A stretch of 64,000 bases of DNA from Janthinobacterium sp. SUN073. GTDB lineage: Bacteria; Pseudomonadota; Gammaproteobacteria; Burkholderiales; Burkholderiaceae_D. The notes beneath the pieces are model-generated. The model searched no databases, was not told the origin of the DNA, and saw nothing but the letters and a program-made list of their open reading frames with translations. Where the stretch lies: contig NZ_JAPUBT010000007.1 in the NCBI RefSeq assembly GCF_030397665.1, positions 62,001 through 126,000 of the forward strand, read 5' to 3'. Positions 53,407 to 62,551 of the stretch are shown here, piece by piece. Position 1 is the stretch's first letter, and each line of letters opens with the position of its first letter. The position numbers were made by a program, and so were the translations under genes.

Positions 53407-54240
53407 CTAGTGCGCCACGCCTAAGTAGGCATTGATGACATCCTGGTTGCTGCGCACCTCGTCGGGCGTGCCGTCGCCGATCTTCTTGCCGTAGTCGAGT
53501 ACCACCACGCGGTCGGAGATATCCATCACCACGCCCATGTCGTGCTCGATCAGCACGATGGTCGTGCCCAGCTGGTCGTTGACGTCGAGGATGAAGCGGC
53601 ACATGTCCTGCTTTTCTTCCACGTTCATGCCGGCCATCGGTTCATCGAGCAGCAAAATTTCCGGTTCGGCCACCAGTGCGCGGCCCAGCTCCACGCGCTT
53701 TTGCAAGCCGTAGGGCAGGCGCCCTACGGGTGTCTTGCGGATGGCCTGGATTTCCAGGAAGTCGATGATCTCCTCGGCTTTCTTGCGGTGCTCGATTTCC
53801 TCGCGCCGCGCCGGGCCCCAGTACAGGGCTTGCAAGAGAAAATTCGACTTCATCTTCAGGTTGCGCCCCGTCATGATGTTGTCCAGCACCGTCATGCCTT
53901 TAAACAGCGCGATGTTCTGGAAGGTGCGCGCAATGCCGGACTTGGCGGCCGCGTAGCAGTCCATGCCGCGCCGGTGTTCGCCCCGATAAATGATCTCGCC
54001 CTGCTGCGGGCGGTACACGCCATTGATCACGTTCAGCATCGAGCTCTTGCCGGCGCCGTTCGGGCCGATGATGGCGCGAATTTCATGCTGCTTGACGTCA
54101 AACGAGATGTCGGTCAGCGCTTTCACGCCGCCGAACGACAGCGAGATGTTCTTCAGGTCGAGGATCACGGGGCCGGTCTTGCGGGCCGTGCCGAAATGGG
54201 CGTCGGGTTCATTCATTTGCATCGTGCTGTGCTCCATCAT
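53407..54240 (-). CDS. livG: Branched-chain-type ABC transporter ATPase LivG
   Basis: A 277-residue ATPase. Walker A is GPNGAGKSS (59-67), the signature is the LivG form LPYGLQKRVELGRAL and Walker B is ILLLDEPMAGMN. The D-loop and H-loop are followed by the family C-terminus VVLDYGKKIGDGTPDEV. It overlaps the acyl-CoA ligase gene by four bases (ATGA). Confidence 0.93.
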   Translation of the reverse strand: MMEHSTMQMNEPDAHFGTARKTGPVILDLKNISLSFGGVKALTDISFDVKQHEIRAIIGPNGAGKSSMLNVINGVYRPQQGEIIYRGEHRRGMDCYAAAKSGIARTFQNIALFKGMTVLDNIMTGRNLKMKSNFLLQALYWGPARREEIEHRKKAEEIIDFLEIQAIRKTPVGRLPYGLQKRVELGRALVAEPEILLLDEPMAGMNVEEKQDMCRFILDVNDQLGTTIVLIEHDMGVVMDISDRVVVLDYGKKIGDGTPDEVRSNQDVINAYLGVAH

Positions 54241-56192
54241 GCGGCCAGGCCCTGGGGCCGATACGTTTTGCTGTCCCAGATCTGCAGGTTGGCGCTGGTC
54301 GAACCGGTGCGGCCATCCTCGAATTTCACCTGGGTCTCGATGTATTGCGTTGCCTTGCCCTCATACAGGGCGGAAATGAGCACCGCGTATTTTTCGGCGA
54401 TGAATTTGCGGCGTACCTTGCGCGTGCGCGTCAGTTCGTCGTCGTCCGGGTCGAGTTCCTTGTGCAGCACCAGGAAGCGGTGCACCTGCGTGCGGTCCAT
54501 CAGCGGATCGGTTGCCAGTTCCGCGTTGACCTGCTCGATGCAGTCGCGGATCAAGCCGTAGGTTTCGGCGCGCGCCGCCAGGTCGGTGTAGCCGGCATAC
54601 GCGATGCCGCGCCGCTCCGACCAGTTGCCCACCGCTTCGATATCGATATTGATGAAGGCGCACACCTGGTCGCGCGCATGGCCGAAGGCCACCACTTCCT
54701 TGATGAAGGGGAAGAACTTGAGCTTGTTCTCGATGTAGTTGGGCGCGAAGATGGTGCCGCACGTCAGCTTGCCGACATCGGCCGCGCGGTCGATGATTTT
54801 CAAGTGGCCTTCGCTATCGAACACGCCCGCGTCGCCGGTATGAAAGTAGCCGTCGGCATCGATCACTTCGGCGGTGGCTTCGGGACGCTTGAAGTAGCCG
54901 CTCATGGTGGCGGGCGACTTCACCAGCACTTCGCCATTGGCCGCCAGTTTGACTTCCACGCCCGGCGCGGGCAGGCCCACGCTGTCGAACTTGATATTGC
55001 CGTCCGGCTGCAGACACACATAGGCGCAGGTTTCGGTGGAACCGTACAATTGCTTGAGGTTGACGCCGATGGAACGGTAGAAGCGGAACAGGTCGGGGCC
55101 GATGGCGGCGCCGGCCGTGTAGGCGACGCGCACGCGCGACAGTCCCAGCACGTTTTTCAGGGGACCGTAGACCAGCAGCTCGCCCAGCTTGTAGCTGAGG
55201 CGGTCCGCCAGCGGCACGGGCTTGCCATCCAGGATCTGCGCGCCGCAGCGCTTGGCCACGTCCATGAAATGGCTGAACATGTGGCGCTTGATGCTGCTGG
55301 CGTCTTCCATGCGTATCATCACGCTGGTGAGCATGTTTTCGAACACGCGCGGCGGCGCAAAGTAGCAGGTGGGGCCGATTTCGCGCATGTCGATCATCAC
55401 CGTGTCACCCGATTCGGGGCAATTGACGGTGAAGCCGGCCACCATCGCCTGCGCCAGCGAAAACAGGCAGTCGCCCACCCATGCCATGGGCAGGTAGGAC
55501 AGGATGTCTTCCTCGTCGGTGAGCTTGTCGAAGGCCACGCCGCCAACGCCGGCGGCCAGCAGCGCCGTGTGGCTCTGGCACACGCCCTTCGGTTTGCCCG
55601 TGGTGCCCGAGGTGTACAGGATGACGGCCGAGTCGCTACCTTGGCCCGCTGCCACGGCGGCGTCGAAGAAGCCCGGATGCTCGCGGTCATAGGCCCGGCC
55701 CAGCACCTGCAGGGCGGCAAAGGACATCAGCTCCGGCTGGCGGTAATGGCGCATGCCCCGTTCATCGTCGTACGCGATATGGGCGATGTGCGGATACAGC
55801 GCTTTCAGTTCCAGCAGCTTGTCGACCTGCTCCTGGTCTTCGACGATGGCGTAGCGGATTTCCGCATCCTGCAGCACATAGGCCATGTCGGCGGCCGGCG
55901 CGTCCTGATACAGTGGCACGGGCACGCCGCCCAGGCTTTGCGCTGCCAGCATGGCCCAGTACAGGCGGGGACGGTTGTCGCCAATGATGGCCAGGTTCAT
56001 GCCGCGCTGAAAACCGATGGCAGCCAGGCCGCAGGCCAGGGCGCGCACCTCGTCGTTGACCTCAAGCCAGGTCCAGGTTTGCCAGATACCCAGGTGTTTT
56101 TCGCGAAATGCGGGCTTGTCGGATCGTACTGTCCCGTGTTGCAATAAGCGCCGCGGAAAAGTCGGTATCGTTGCTGTGGTAGTCGTTTGCAC
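54237..56192 (-). CDS. AMP-binding acyl-CoA ligase (long-chain-type)
   Basis: A 651-residue adenylate-forming ligase, first gene of the liv operon. The ATP motif is YTSGTTGKPKG (near 195), then YGSTETCAYV, and the hinge GYFHTGDAGVFDSEGHLKIIDRAADVGKL near 455-483. It joins a carboxylic acid to CoA by way of the acyl-adenylate. The size and the insertions are of the long-chain/FACS-like group; the true substrate may be aromatic or branched. The start is the GTG at 56192, six bases after GGGAG; a GTG at 56225 is rejected for lack of a binding site. Divergent from the Crp/Fnr gene. Confidence 0.88.
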   Translation of the reverse strand: MQTTTTATIPTFPRRLLQHGTVRSDKPAFREKHLGIWQTWTWLEVNDEVRALACGLAAIGFQRGMNLAIIGDNRPRLYWAMLAAQSLGGVPVPLYQDAPAADMAYVLQDAEIRYAIVEDQEQVDKLLELKALYPHIAHIAYDDERGMRHYRQPELMSFAALQVLGRAYDREHPGFFDAAVAAGQGSDSAVILYTSGTTGKPKGVCQSHTALLAAGVGGVAFDKLTDEEDILSYLPMAWVGDCLFSLAQAMVAGFTVNCPESGDTVMIDMREIGPTCYFAPPRVFENMLTSVMIRMEDASSIKRHMFSHFMDVAKRCGAQILDGKPVPLADRLSYKLGELLVYGPLKNVLGLSRVRVAYTAGAAIGPDLFRFYRSIGVNLKQLYGSTETCAYVCLQPDGNIKFDSVGLPAPGVEVKLAANGEVLVKSPATMSGYFKRPEATAEVIDADGYFHTGDAGVFDSEGHLKIIDRAADVGKLTCGTIFAPNYIENKLKFFPFIKEVVAFGHARDQVCAFINIDIEAVGNWSERRGIAYAGYTDLAARAETYGLIRDCIEQVNAELATDPLMDRTQVHRFLVLHKELDPDDDELTRTRKVRRKFIAEKYAVLISALYEGKATQYIETQVKFEDGRTGSTSANLQIWDSKTYRPQGLAA

Positions 56193-56332
56193 CAGTGTCT
56201 CCCTGTTGCTTGTCTCAGGCTCCACCTCGTTGGATGGCGCTCTGTGTTTTTATGTATAAGGCGTTTGTGCAATGATAGTAGCTTGCGTTAGTTTGCCGAG
56301 TTGTCTTTTCGGGGACATTTACCCACTTTTCG

Positions 56333-57046
56333 ATGGTGCATCGCACAATGACCTACCCTGATATCACGCTGAAGGATGCCGTGCGCGCGGCCAACTGGGC
56401 GCAGTTGCTCGATCCCGTGCAAATGGCCCGCGTCGAGGCGGACGTGTTTGAAACCTTCGTGCCGAAAGGCGGCTTTGTCTGCCGCAAGGGCGAGCCGGTG
56501 GACAACTGGATCGGCGTCATCAGCGGCATGGTCAAGATGAATAATTTTTCCGCCTCCGGCAAGGCCATGACCTTCATCGGCGTGCCGCCCGGCAGCTGGT
56601 TCGGCGAAGGTTCGCTGCTGAAAAACGAAATCCGCAAATACGACACCATGGCGCTGCGCGACACGCGCGTGGCGCGCCTGCCCGGCGCCACCTTCCACTG
56701 GCTGCTGGAAACGAGTCTGCCATTCACGCGTTTCCTGCTGATGCAGCTCAATGAGCGCCTGGGCCAGTTCATCGGCATGGTGGAAAACGAGCGCCTGCTC
56801 GACCTGAACACGCGCGTGGCGCGCTGCCTGGCCTCGATGTTCAACTCGCACCTGTACCCTGGCGTGGATACCTTGGTGCAGCTGTCGCAGGAAGAGATCG
56901 GCCTGCTGTCCGGCTCTTCGCGCCAGCGCGCCAACCAGGCTCTGCAGGTGCTGGAAAAAAAAGGCTTGCTGCGCCTCGACTATGGCGGCATCCGCGTGCT
57001 GGACCTGGAAGGCTTGCGCCGCTACGAGGCCGATGATGCCATCTGA
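56333..57046 (+). CDS. Crp/Fnr-family transcriptional regulator
   Basis: A 237-residue regulator. The cyclic-nucleotide-like beta-roll spans about 30-125 (KGGFVCRKGEPVDNWIGVISGMVK, PPGSWFGEGSLL), and a long dimer helix leads to a winged helix with LSQEEIGLLSGSSRQRANQALQVLEKKG (near 181-208). No Fnr-type N-terminal cysteine set is present, so it is not an iron-sulfur oxygen sensor. The start may be 56333 or 56348. It diverges from the acyl-CoA ligase-liv operon across 140 bases, so that operon is a likely target. Its 3' end overlaps the DUF4132 gene. Confidence 0.85.
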   Translation: MVHRTMTYPDITLKDAVRAANWAQLLDPVQMARVEADVFETFVPKGGFVCRKGEPVDNWIGVISGMVKMNNFSASGKAMTFIGVPPGSWFGEGSLLKNEIRKYDTMALRDTRVARLPGATFHWLLETSLPFTRFLLMQLNERLGQFIGMVENERLLDLNTRVARCLASMFNSHLYPGVDTLVQLSQEEIGLLSGSSRQRANQALQVLEKKGLLRLDYGGIRVLDLEGLRRYEADDAI

Positions 57047-59093
57047 GTCCACTCGCGCCGCGGCGCTGCGCGCACGCCTCGATGGCGGCTTTGTCGAGCA
57101 TGCGCGTTTCACGGGGCCGCCGGTCGATTTCCAAGACTGGGCACCCGAAGAACTGGGCGCCATCTGGGGTGCGTTGCACCGCGCGGCGGGCTTCGGCCAT
57201 GACGATCCTGCGCGGCGCGAACTGGCGATGGCGCTATTGGCACAAGCGAGCAGCGTGAACCTGGCACCGGCGCTGGCAGGCGACATGTTCCTCGACGCGC
57301 TGGACGCGGCCCGCGTGCACGACTGGGATTACGCAATCGGCTGCCTGGCTTGCCTGCACGGCGAGGTACCCGAGGGCAGCGCGCGCCTGGCCCTGCGCAT
57401 CCTTGATGAACCTGCGCGCTGGGGCGAACAGCATTTTGCCGCCTGGCTGCTGGCGCGGCTGGCCGGTGGCGACGTCCCGGCCCAGTTCGGGCAGATGATG
57501 GACGAGCGCCATGCGCGTTACCCGATGCCCTTGACCTTGCAGGAACTCACCGTGCTGCCGCAGCTGGCGCAAGCGTCCCTGCTGGCGCTGGCCGGCTCGC
57601 GCTACAGCGGCCACTGGAACCGCGACAGCATCGGCGAGGCGGACCCCGCCGAAGTGCTGGCCGACGATGCGGCGTATGTCGATTTTGCGCGCACGATACT
57701 GGAACAGGCGGTGCGCCATATCGCCGCCATCCATGACGGCAGCGTGCCGTATGCGGCCGATGCCGCCTTTGCCACGGCAGACTCTCCGGTGCTGGCGCGT
57801 GCCGCGCGGGTGGCGTCCTATCGCGATGATGCATGGTTCAGGCCCGTGATCACCGTCTTGCTGCCTTTGGCATGCGTGGCACCCGGCGCGGCCAAGAGCG
57901 CGCCGTCGCAATCGCTGGCGATGGCGCTGGGCCATGCGGTGGAAACCATCCCCACGCCCGAAAGCCTGCAGGCCCTGCGCGCGGCGCTGGCCCAGGTACG
58001 CCATGCGGGCATCCGCAAGAAACTGGAACGCAATCTGAAACCGGCCGAACGGGCGCTGGCCGAACGGCCCGATATCGCCTGGAGGATCGGTATGCCGGGC
58101 CCCATGGGCAAGCGGCGCCAGGCCATGCTGGCGCGACGCCTGGAAGCGGGCTACGCCAGCGAGGTGTGGTTTCGCCTGGACCAATGGCGCGCCCTGCGCG
58201 ACGATGCCGATATCGACGCGGTGGCGCGCGCGCTGGTCTGGCGCACGGGCGATGGGTCGGCCTTTATGCTTGACGGGAAGGGCGCAATCGACGCACAGGG
58301 GCAGCCGGTGGGTTTGCCTGCGCAAGGCGAGATCGGCCTGTGGCACCCCTTGCATGGCAACGGGGAAGAGCGCGCGGCCTGGCAAGCGCTGCTCGCGCAG
58401 CGGCGCCTGCGCCAGCCGCTGCGCCAGGTTTATCGCGAAATATATGAACCGCCCGGCGACGGCAGTGCCCCATTTGCCGGCTACCAGCTGTCGCTGCGCA
58501 CCTTGCTGGGACTGGCGCGCCGCGAAGGCTGGCGTCTGGACCATGATGAAGGCTTGTCGCGCCAGTTCGGCGCCTGGCGCGTGTCACTGCGCGTCGAGGG
58601 ACGCGTGTATCCGGGTGCGGGCGGCGCTTGCACGTCAAACGGACTGGCGCCTGCGCAGATGATGCCGATGGCGCCGGTGGCGTATTCGGAAGCGTGTCGC
58701 GCGGCGGACCTGCTGGTCAGCGCCAGCGCGTTGGCGCTGGTGGAGGAAGAGCAAAGCGTGGAGCGCGAACAGCGCCTGTTTTACCTGGCCAACTTGGCAC
58801 CGGGGCCGATGGCGGGCATGCGGCGCGCCGTGCTGGAACAGGTATTCGCGGACCAGATCGAGGATGGCCGCATGGCGCTCGAAGCGCGCCACCTGATGGT
58901 GGGCCGGCATGCGATCCACCTGACCACCGGCAGGGTCACGAAGGATGGTGCCGAGGCGGCGATTGAGGTGGTAGCGAAGGGGAGCAAGCTGGGCGCCGTG
59001 CCGTGGCTTCCCTACGACGAGGCGCTGCTGGAAAAAATCGCCGCCGCCGCCGGGGCGCTAATGGTGCTGCACCGAGTGCAGCCCGGCTGCTAA
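57036..59093 (+). CDS. DUF4132-domain protein
   Basis: A 685-residue protein of unknown function. Residues 1-370 are rich in helical, HEAT-like repeats. The C-terminal 300 hold the DUF4132 pattern: LWHPLHGNGEERAAWQALL, then QPLRQVYREIYEPP (near 453-466), and later LVGRHAIHL-like MVGRHAIHLTTGRV. DUF4132 occurs in MolR/YehI-type proteins, sometimes with WGR domains; no reaction is known. Start ATGs at 57033 and 57036 lie inside the end of the Crp/Fnr gene (overlap 11-14 bases), so the two are co-translated. Confidence 0.75.
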   Translation: MPSESTRAAALRARLDGGFVEHARFTGPPVDFQDWAPEELGAIWGALHRAAGFGHDDPARRELAMALLAQASSVNLAPALAGDMFLDALDAARVHDWDYAIGCLACLHGEVPEGSARLALRILDEPARWGEQHFAAWLLARLAGGDVPAQFGQMMDERHARYPMPLTLQELTVLPQLAQASLLALAGSRYSGHWNRDSIGEADPAEVLADDAAYVDFARTILEQAVRHIAAIHDGSVPYAADAAFATADSPVLARAARVASYRDDAWFRPVITVLLPLACVAPGAAKSAPSQSLAMALGHAVETIPTPESLQALRAALAQVRHAGIRKKLERNLKPAERALAERPDIAWRIGMPGPMGKRRQAMLARRLEAGYASEVWFRLDQWRALRDDADIDAVARALVWRTGDGSAFMLDGKGAIDAQGQPVGLPAQGEIGLWHPLHGNGEERAAWQALLAQRRLRQPLRQVYREIYEPPGDGSAPFAGYQLSLRTLLGLARREGWRLDHDEGLSRQFGAWRVSLRVEGRVYPGAGGACTSNGLAPAQMMPMAPVAYSEACRAADLLVSASALALVEEEQSVEREQRLFYLANLAPGPMAGMRRAVLEQVFADQIEDGRMALEARHLMVGRHAIHLTTGRVTKDGAEAAIEVVAKGSKLGAVPWLPYDEALLEKIAAAAGALMVLHRVQPGC

Positions 59094-59139
59094 TCGCGGT
59101 ATCATAGACGCTTCCCGGCACCGCTCCATTTTCGCTCCC

Positions 59140-60963
59140 ATGCAGACACCTGACCAATCCACTCCCGCCTCCCGTTTGTCGCAACTGCGCAGCGCCATGC
59201 GCGCGCAGCACATCGACGCCTGCATCGTGCCCTCGGCCGACCCGCATTTGTCCGAGTACCTGCCGGCGCGCTGGCAGGGCCGCGAGTGGCTGTCGGGCTT
59301 TACGGGGTCGGTCGGCACCCTGGTCGTGACGCAGGATTTTGCCGGCGTGTGGACCGATGGCCGCTACTGGGAGCAGGCGGAAGACGAACTGGCCGGCAGC
59401 GGCATCGTCCTGAAGAAAATCCCGTCCGGCGCCAGCGTGCTGTATATCGACTGGCTGGGCGAGACCATGCAGCCGGGGCAGACGGTGGCCGTCGATGGCG
59501 CCGTGCTGGGCCTGGCCAATGCGCGCCTGCTGCAGCAGGCGCTGGGCGAGCAAGTGACCCTGCGCACGGATACCGATGTGCTGCAAGCCGTCTGGCCGCA
59601 GCGTCCGGCCATGCCCGCCGCGCCCGTGGTGGAACACGCGGCCGCGTATCCGGGCCTGTCGCGCCAGGACAAACTGGCGGCCCTGCGCGCCAGCATGGCG
59701 GCGCACGGCGCCAGCCACCACGTCATTTCCACCCTCGACGATATCGCCTGGCTGTTCAACCTGCGCGGCGCCGACGTCAACTACAACCCTGTCTTCCTCG
59801 CGCATGCGCTGGTGGGGCCCGAGCGCGCCACTCTGTTCGTCGCCGACGGCAAGCTGCCCGCTATCCTGCGCGCTACCCTGGAAAGCGAAGGCGTGGACGT
59901 GGCCGCGTATGACCGTACTGCGGCCGCGCTGGCCGCGTTGCCGGCCGGCGCCACCTTGCTGCTCGACCCGCGCCGCATCACGTTCGGCACGCGCCAGGCC
60001 GTGGCCGAGGGCGTGCGGGTGGTCGAATCGATCAATCCCACCACCCTGGCCAAGTCGCGCAAGACGGAGAGCGAAGCGGCGCACGTGCGCGCCGCCATGG
60101 AGCAGGATGGCGCCGCCCTGTGCGAATTTTTCAGCTGGCTGGATCGCACCCTGGCCGATCCGCAGCGCGCGTCCTTGACGGAAATCGGCGTCGACGAACA
60201 CCTGACGGCATGCCGCGCGCGCCGTGCCGGTTTTGTCAGCCCCAGTTTCGGTACCATTGCCGGCTTCAACGCGCACGGCGCGATCATGCATTACCACGCC
60301 CATGCGGGCAGCGAGGCCACCATCGAAGGCGACGGCTTGCTGCTGATCGATTCGGGCGGCCAGTACCTGGGCGGCACCACGGATATCACGCGCGTGGTTC
60401 CCGTCGGCACGATCACGGCTGAGCACAGGCGCGATTTCACCCTGGTCTTGCGCAGCATGATCGCCCTGTCGCGTGCGCAGTTCCCGCGCGGCGTGAAGTC
60501 GCCCATGCTGGACGCCATTGCCCGCGCACCGTTGTGGGCCGAGGGCATCGACTTTGGCCATGGCACGGGCCACGGCGTGGGTTTTTTCCTGAATGTCCAT
60601 GAAGGGCCGCAATCGATTTCCCAGTCCGCCATGCCGGAGCCGCAGACGGCCATGGAACCGGGCATGATCACCTCCATCGAACCGGGTATCTACCGCCCTG
60701 GCCAGTGGGGCATCCGTATCGAGAATCTGGTATTGAACGTTCCCGCAGGGACGACGCAGTTCGGGGAATTCCTGCGTTTTGAAACCCTGACCCTGTGCCC
60801 GATCGATACGCGCTGCGTCGAGCGCTCGCTGTTGCGCGACGATGAGGCGGCCTGGCTCAACGATTACCACGCCACCGTGCGTGCGCGCCTCGCGCCGCTG
60901 TTGGCTGCGCCGGCCGATGCGCCTGCGCTGGCGTGGCTGGAACAGCGTACGGGAGCCATCTGA
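59140..60963 (+). CDS. Xaa-Pro aminopeptidase (APP1-type, pita-bread fold)
   Basis: A 607-residue three-domain aminopeptidase P, the long eukaryote-like form rather than the 440-residue E. coli PepP. Two creatinase-like domains (SADPHLSEYLPARWQ at 32; TLDDIAWLFNLRG near 195) precede the catalytic domain. Its dinuclear metal ligands are Asp404, Asp415, His478, Glu514 and Glu528, with GHGTGHGVG and SIEPGIY around them. It removes N-terminal residues that precede proline. It overlaps the next gene by one base (TGATG). Confidence 0.93.
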   Translation: MQTPDQSTPASRLSQLRSAMRAQHIDACIVPSADPHLSEYLPARWQGREWLSGFTGSVGTLVVTQDFAGVWTDGRYWEQAEDELAGSGIVLKKIPSGASVLYIDWLGETMQPGQTVAVDGAVLGLANARLLQQALGEQVTLRTDTDVLQAVWPQRPAMPAAPVVEHAAAYPGLSRQDKLAALRASMAAHGASHHVISTLDDIAWLFNLRGADVNYNPVFLAHALVGPERATLFVADGKLPAILRATLESEGVDVAAYDRTAAALAALPAGATLLLDPRRITFGTRQAVAEGVRVVESINPTTLAKSRKTESEAAHVRAAMEQDGAALCEFFSWLDRTLADPQRASLTEIGVDEHLTACRARRAGFVSPSFGTIAGFNAHGAIMHYHAHAGSEATIEGDGLLLIDSGGQYLGGTTDITRVVPVGTITAEHRRDFTLVLRSMIALSRAQFPRGVKSPMLDAIARAPLWAEGIDFGHGTGHGVGFFLNVHEGPQSISQSAMPEPQTAMEPGMITSIEPGIYRPGQWGIRIENLVLNVPAGTTQFGEFLRFETLTLCPIDTRCVERSLLRDDEAAWLNDYHATVRARLAPLLAAPADAPALAWLEQRTGAI

Positions 60964-61211
60964 TGCGTTCGACCCGCGCCACATCCGCCATCGAGCGGCT
61001 CAAGGAACGCACCGGCCACCGCCTCTACACGATGGCGCGCACGGGCGATGAACTGTTTTTCCTGACCGAAGGCCCGGGCTTGCCGCCCCTGTGCCCGCCG
61101 CTGGAACTCGATGCCTTCGTCGCCTTCGTGAATGGACTGGGACCGCAAAAGGCGCGCCGCGTCAGCAAGCTCGATGTGGCGTTTGAAAAGCAGCTGACGA
61201 AAAAGCCCTAG
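60963..61211 (+). CDS. Small conserved-looking protein of unknown function
   Basis: An 82-residue basic protein (SAIERLKERTGHRLYTMARTGDELFFL at the start) with a short beta-strand-like pattern and a helical, Lys-rich end. I do not recognise a family. Its start overlaps the aminopeptidase stop (TGATG) and its stop directly abuts the MgtC start, so it is certainly in the same transcript. Codon use is like its neighbours, supporting a real gene. Confidence 0.65.
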   Translation: MRSTRATSAIERLKERTGHRLYTMARTGDELFFLTEGPGLPPLCPPLELDAFVAFVNGLGPQKARRVSKLDVAFEKQLTKKP

Positions 61212-61952
61212 ATGCCGACCATCGACTTCCTGCGCGCGTATTGGTCGCCGGCCGAGCTGGCAACGAATGGCGTGATTCTGCTGAACCTGTTGGGCGCGTT
61301 GCTGCTGGGCTTGCTGGTGGGCTATGAGCGCTCGTATCACGGGCGTGCCGCCGGCATGCGCACGTATGGCCTGGTCTGCATGGCGTCGGCCGCGCTGACG
61401 GTGCTGGGCGGCTATCCGGAGTTCTGGTATGGCGGCCATGGCGCCATCGTCGGCAGCGACCCCACGCGTATCATCCAGGGGATCGTCACGGGCGTGGGTT
61501 TCCTCGGCGCCGGCGTCATCATGCGCGAAGGCTTCAATATCAGCGGCTTGACGACGGCCGCCTCGATCTGGGCCTCGTCCGTGATCGGCATCATGGTCGG
61601 CATCGGCTTTTATCTGTCGGCCATGGGCCTGGCCTTCATGTGCGCGATGGCGATGATTTTTCTGTCAAAATTGGAGAACTGGCTGCCGTCGCGCCACGCA
61701 GTGGCCATCACCATGCGCTTCAAGCAAGGGTTCATTCCCCGCGAAGATGCGCTGCGGCGCATGGCCGCCAAGCGCGGCTACGACATCGCCGGCGGCTCGT
61801 TGACCATCGGCAGCACGGACGGCATGCAGGAATGGCGCTTTGTCGCCATCGCGCATGGCAAGAACACGGGCGCCAGCCTGTCGGCCATGTCGGCCGAACT
61901 GGCCCTCTTCGAAGGCATCGCCGGCTTCCAGCTGTCGCACGCACGCAACTGA
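61212..61952 (+). CDS. MgtC/SapB family membrane protein
   Basis: A 246-residue protein. The N-terminal 155 residues hold five hydrophobic segments with the MgtC landmarks LLGLLVGYERSYHGRAAGMRTYGLV (near 33-57) and QGIVTGVGFLGAGVIMREG near 93-112. The C-terminal 80 residues form an ACT-like soluble domain, as in longer MgtC proteins. Family knowledge: membrane protein linked to magnesium limitation and ATP-synthase control in pathogens; the general function in soil bacteria is unclear. It begins at the base after the previous stop. Confidence 0.9.
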   Translation: MPTIDFLRAYWSPAELATNGVILLNLLGALLLGLLVGYERSYHGRAAGMRTYGLVCMASAALTVLGGYPEFWYGGHGAIVGSDPTRIIQGIVTGVGFLGAGVIMREGFNISGLTTAASIWASSVIGIMVGIGFYLSAMGLAFMCAMAMIFLSKLENWLPSRHAVAITMRFKQGFIPREDALRRMAAKRGYDIAGGSLTIGSTDGMQEWRFVAIAHGKNTGASLSAMSAELALFEGIAGFQLSHARN

Positions 61953-61963
61953 AAAGGATGGAC

Positions 61964-62545
61964 ATGGATGCACAGGCCCAAGACGTACTCGATTTCTGGT
62001 TCCTGCCGCCGGATAACCCTGACTACGGCCAGTCGCGCGTGGCATGGTTCCGCAAGGATGACGCCTTCGACGCGCACATACGCGCGCGTTTCGGCGCGCT
62101 GATCGATGCCGCCATCGAGGGCGGCTTGCGCGCGTGGGACGCGACGCCGCACGGCGCGCTGGCGCGCCTCATCGTGCTCGATCAGTTGACGCGCAATGTC
62201 TATCGGGGCACGCCGCGCGCCTTTGCCGGCGACGTCCAGGCGCTGGCGCTGGCCGTCGCCTTGACGCAGGCGGGGCAGGACCAGCAATTGCCACCGATGC
62301 TGCGCGCCTTCGCCTACCTGCCGTTCGAACATGCGGAAGACCTGGCCATGCAGGCGCGCGCCGTCGAATTGTTCCAGCTGCTGTCGCAGGCGCAGCCCGG
62401 CTTTGATGGCATGCTCGATTATGCGCAGCGGCACCAGGAAGTGATCGCCCGCTTTGGCCGCTTCCCGCACCGCAACGCCATTCTCGGCCGGTCTTCCACG
62501 CCGGAAGAAGTGGAATTTTTGCGCCAGCCCGGTTCCAGCTTCTAG
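61964..62545 (+). CDS. DUF924 family protein
   Basis: A 193-residue helical protein that fits DUF924: DVLDFWFLPPDNPDYGQSRVAWFRKDDAFD at the start, LARLIVLDQLTRNVYRGTPRAFAGD in the middle and FGRFPHRNAILGR near the end. The fold is TPR-like; the reaction is unknown. The ATG at 61964 lies six bases after AAAGG; another ATG at 61958 is less well placed. Confidence 0.9.
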   Translation: MDAQAQDVLDFWFLPPDNPDYGQSRVAWFRKDDAFDAHIRARFGALIDAAIEGGLRAWDATPHGALARLIVLDQLTRNVYRGTPRAFAGDVQALALAVALTQAGQDQQLPPMLRAFAYLPFEHAEDLAMQARAVELFQLLSQAQPGFDGMLDYAQRHQEVIARFGRFPHRNAILGRSSTPEEVEFLRQPGSSF

Positions 62546-62551
62546 GCAGCC

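Noticed and set aside
54345-56147. A 600-codon plus-strand frame over the acyl-CoA ligase
   Set aside because: Antisense to a ligase with clear ATP and hinge motifs; no domain of its own.
58936-60984. A 682-codon minus-strand frame over the aminopeptidase gene
   Set aside because: The plus strand holds all five metal ligands of aminopeptidase P; the minus frame is Arg/Gly/His-rich without motifs.
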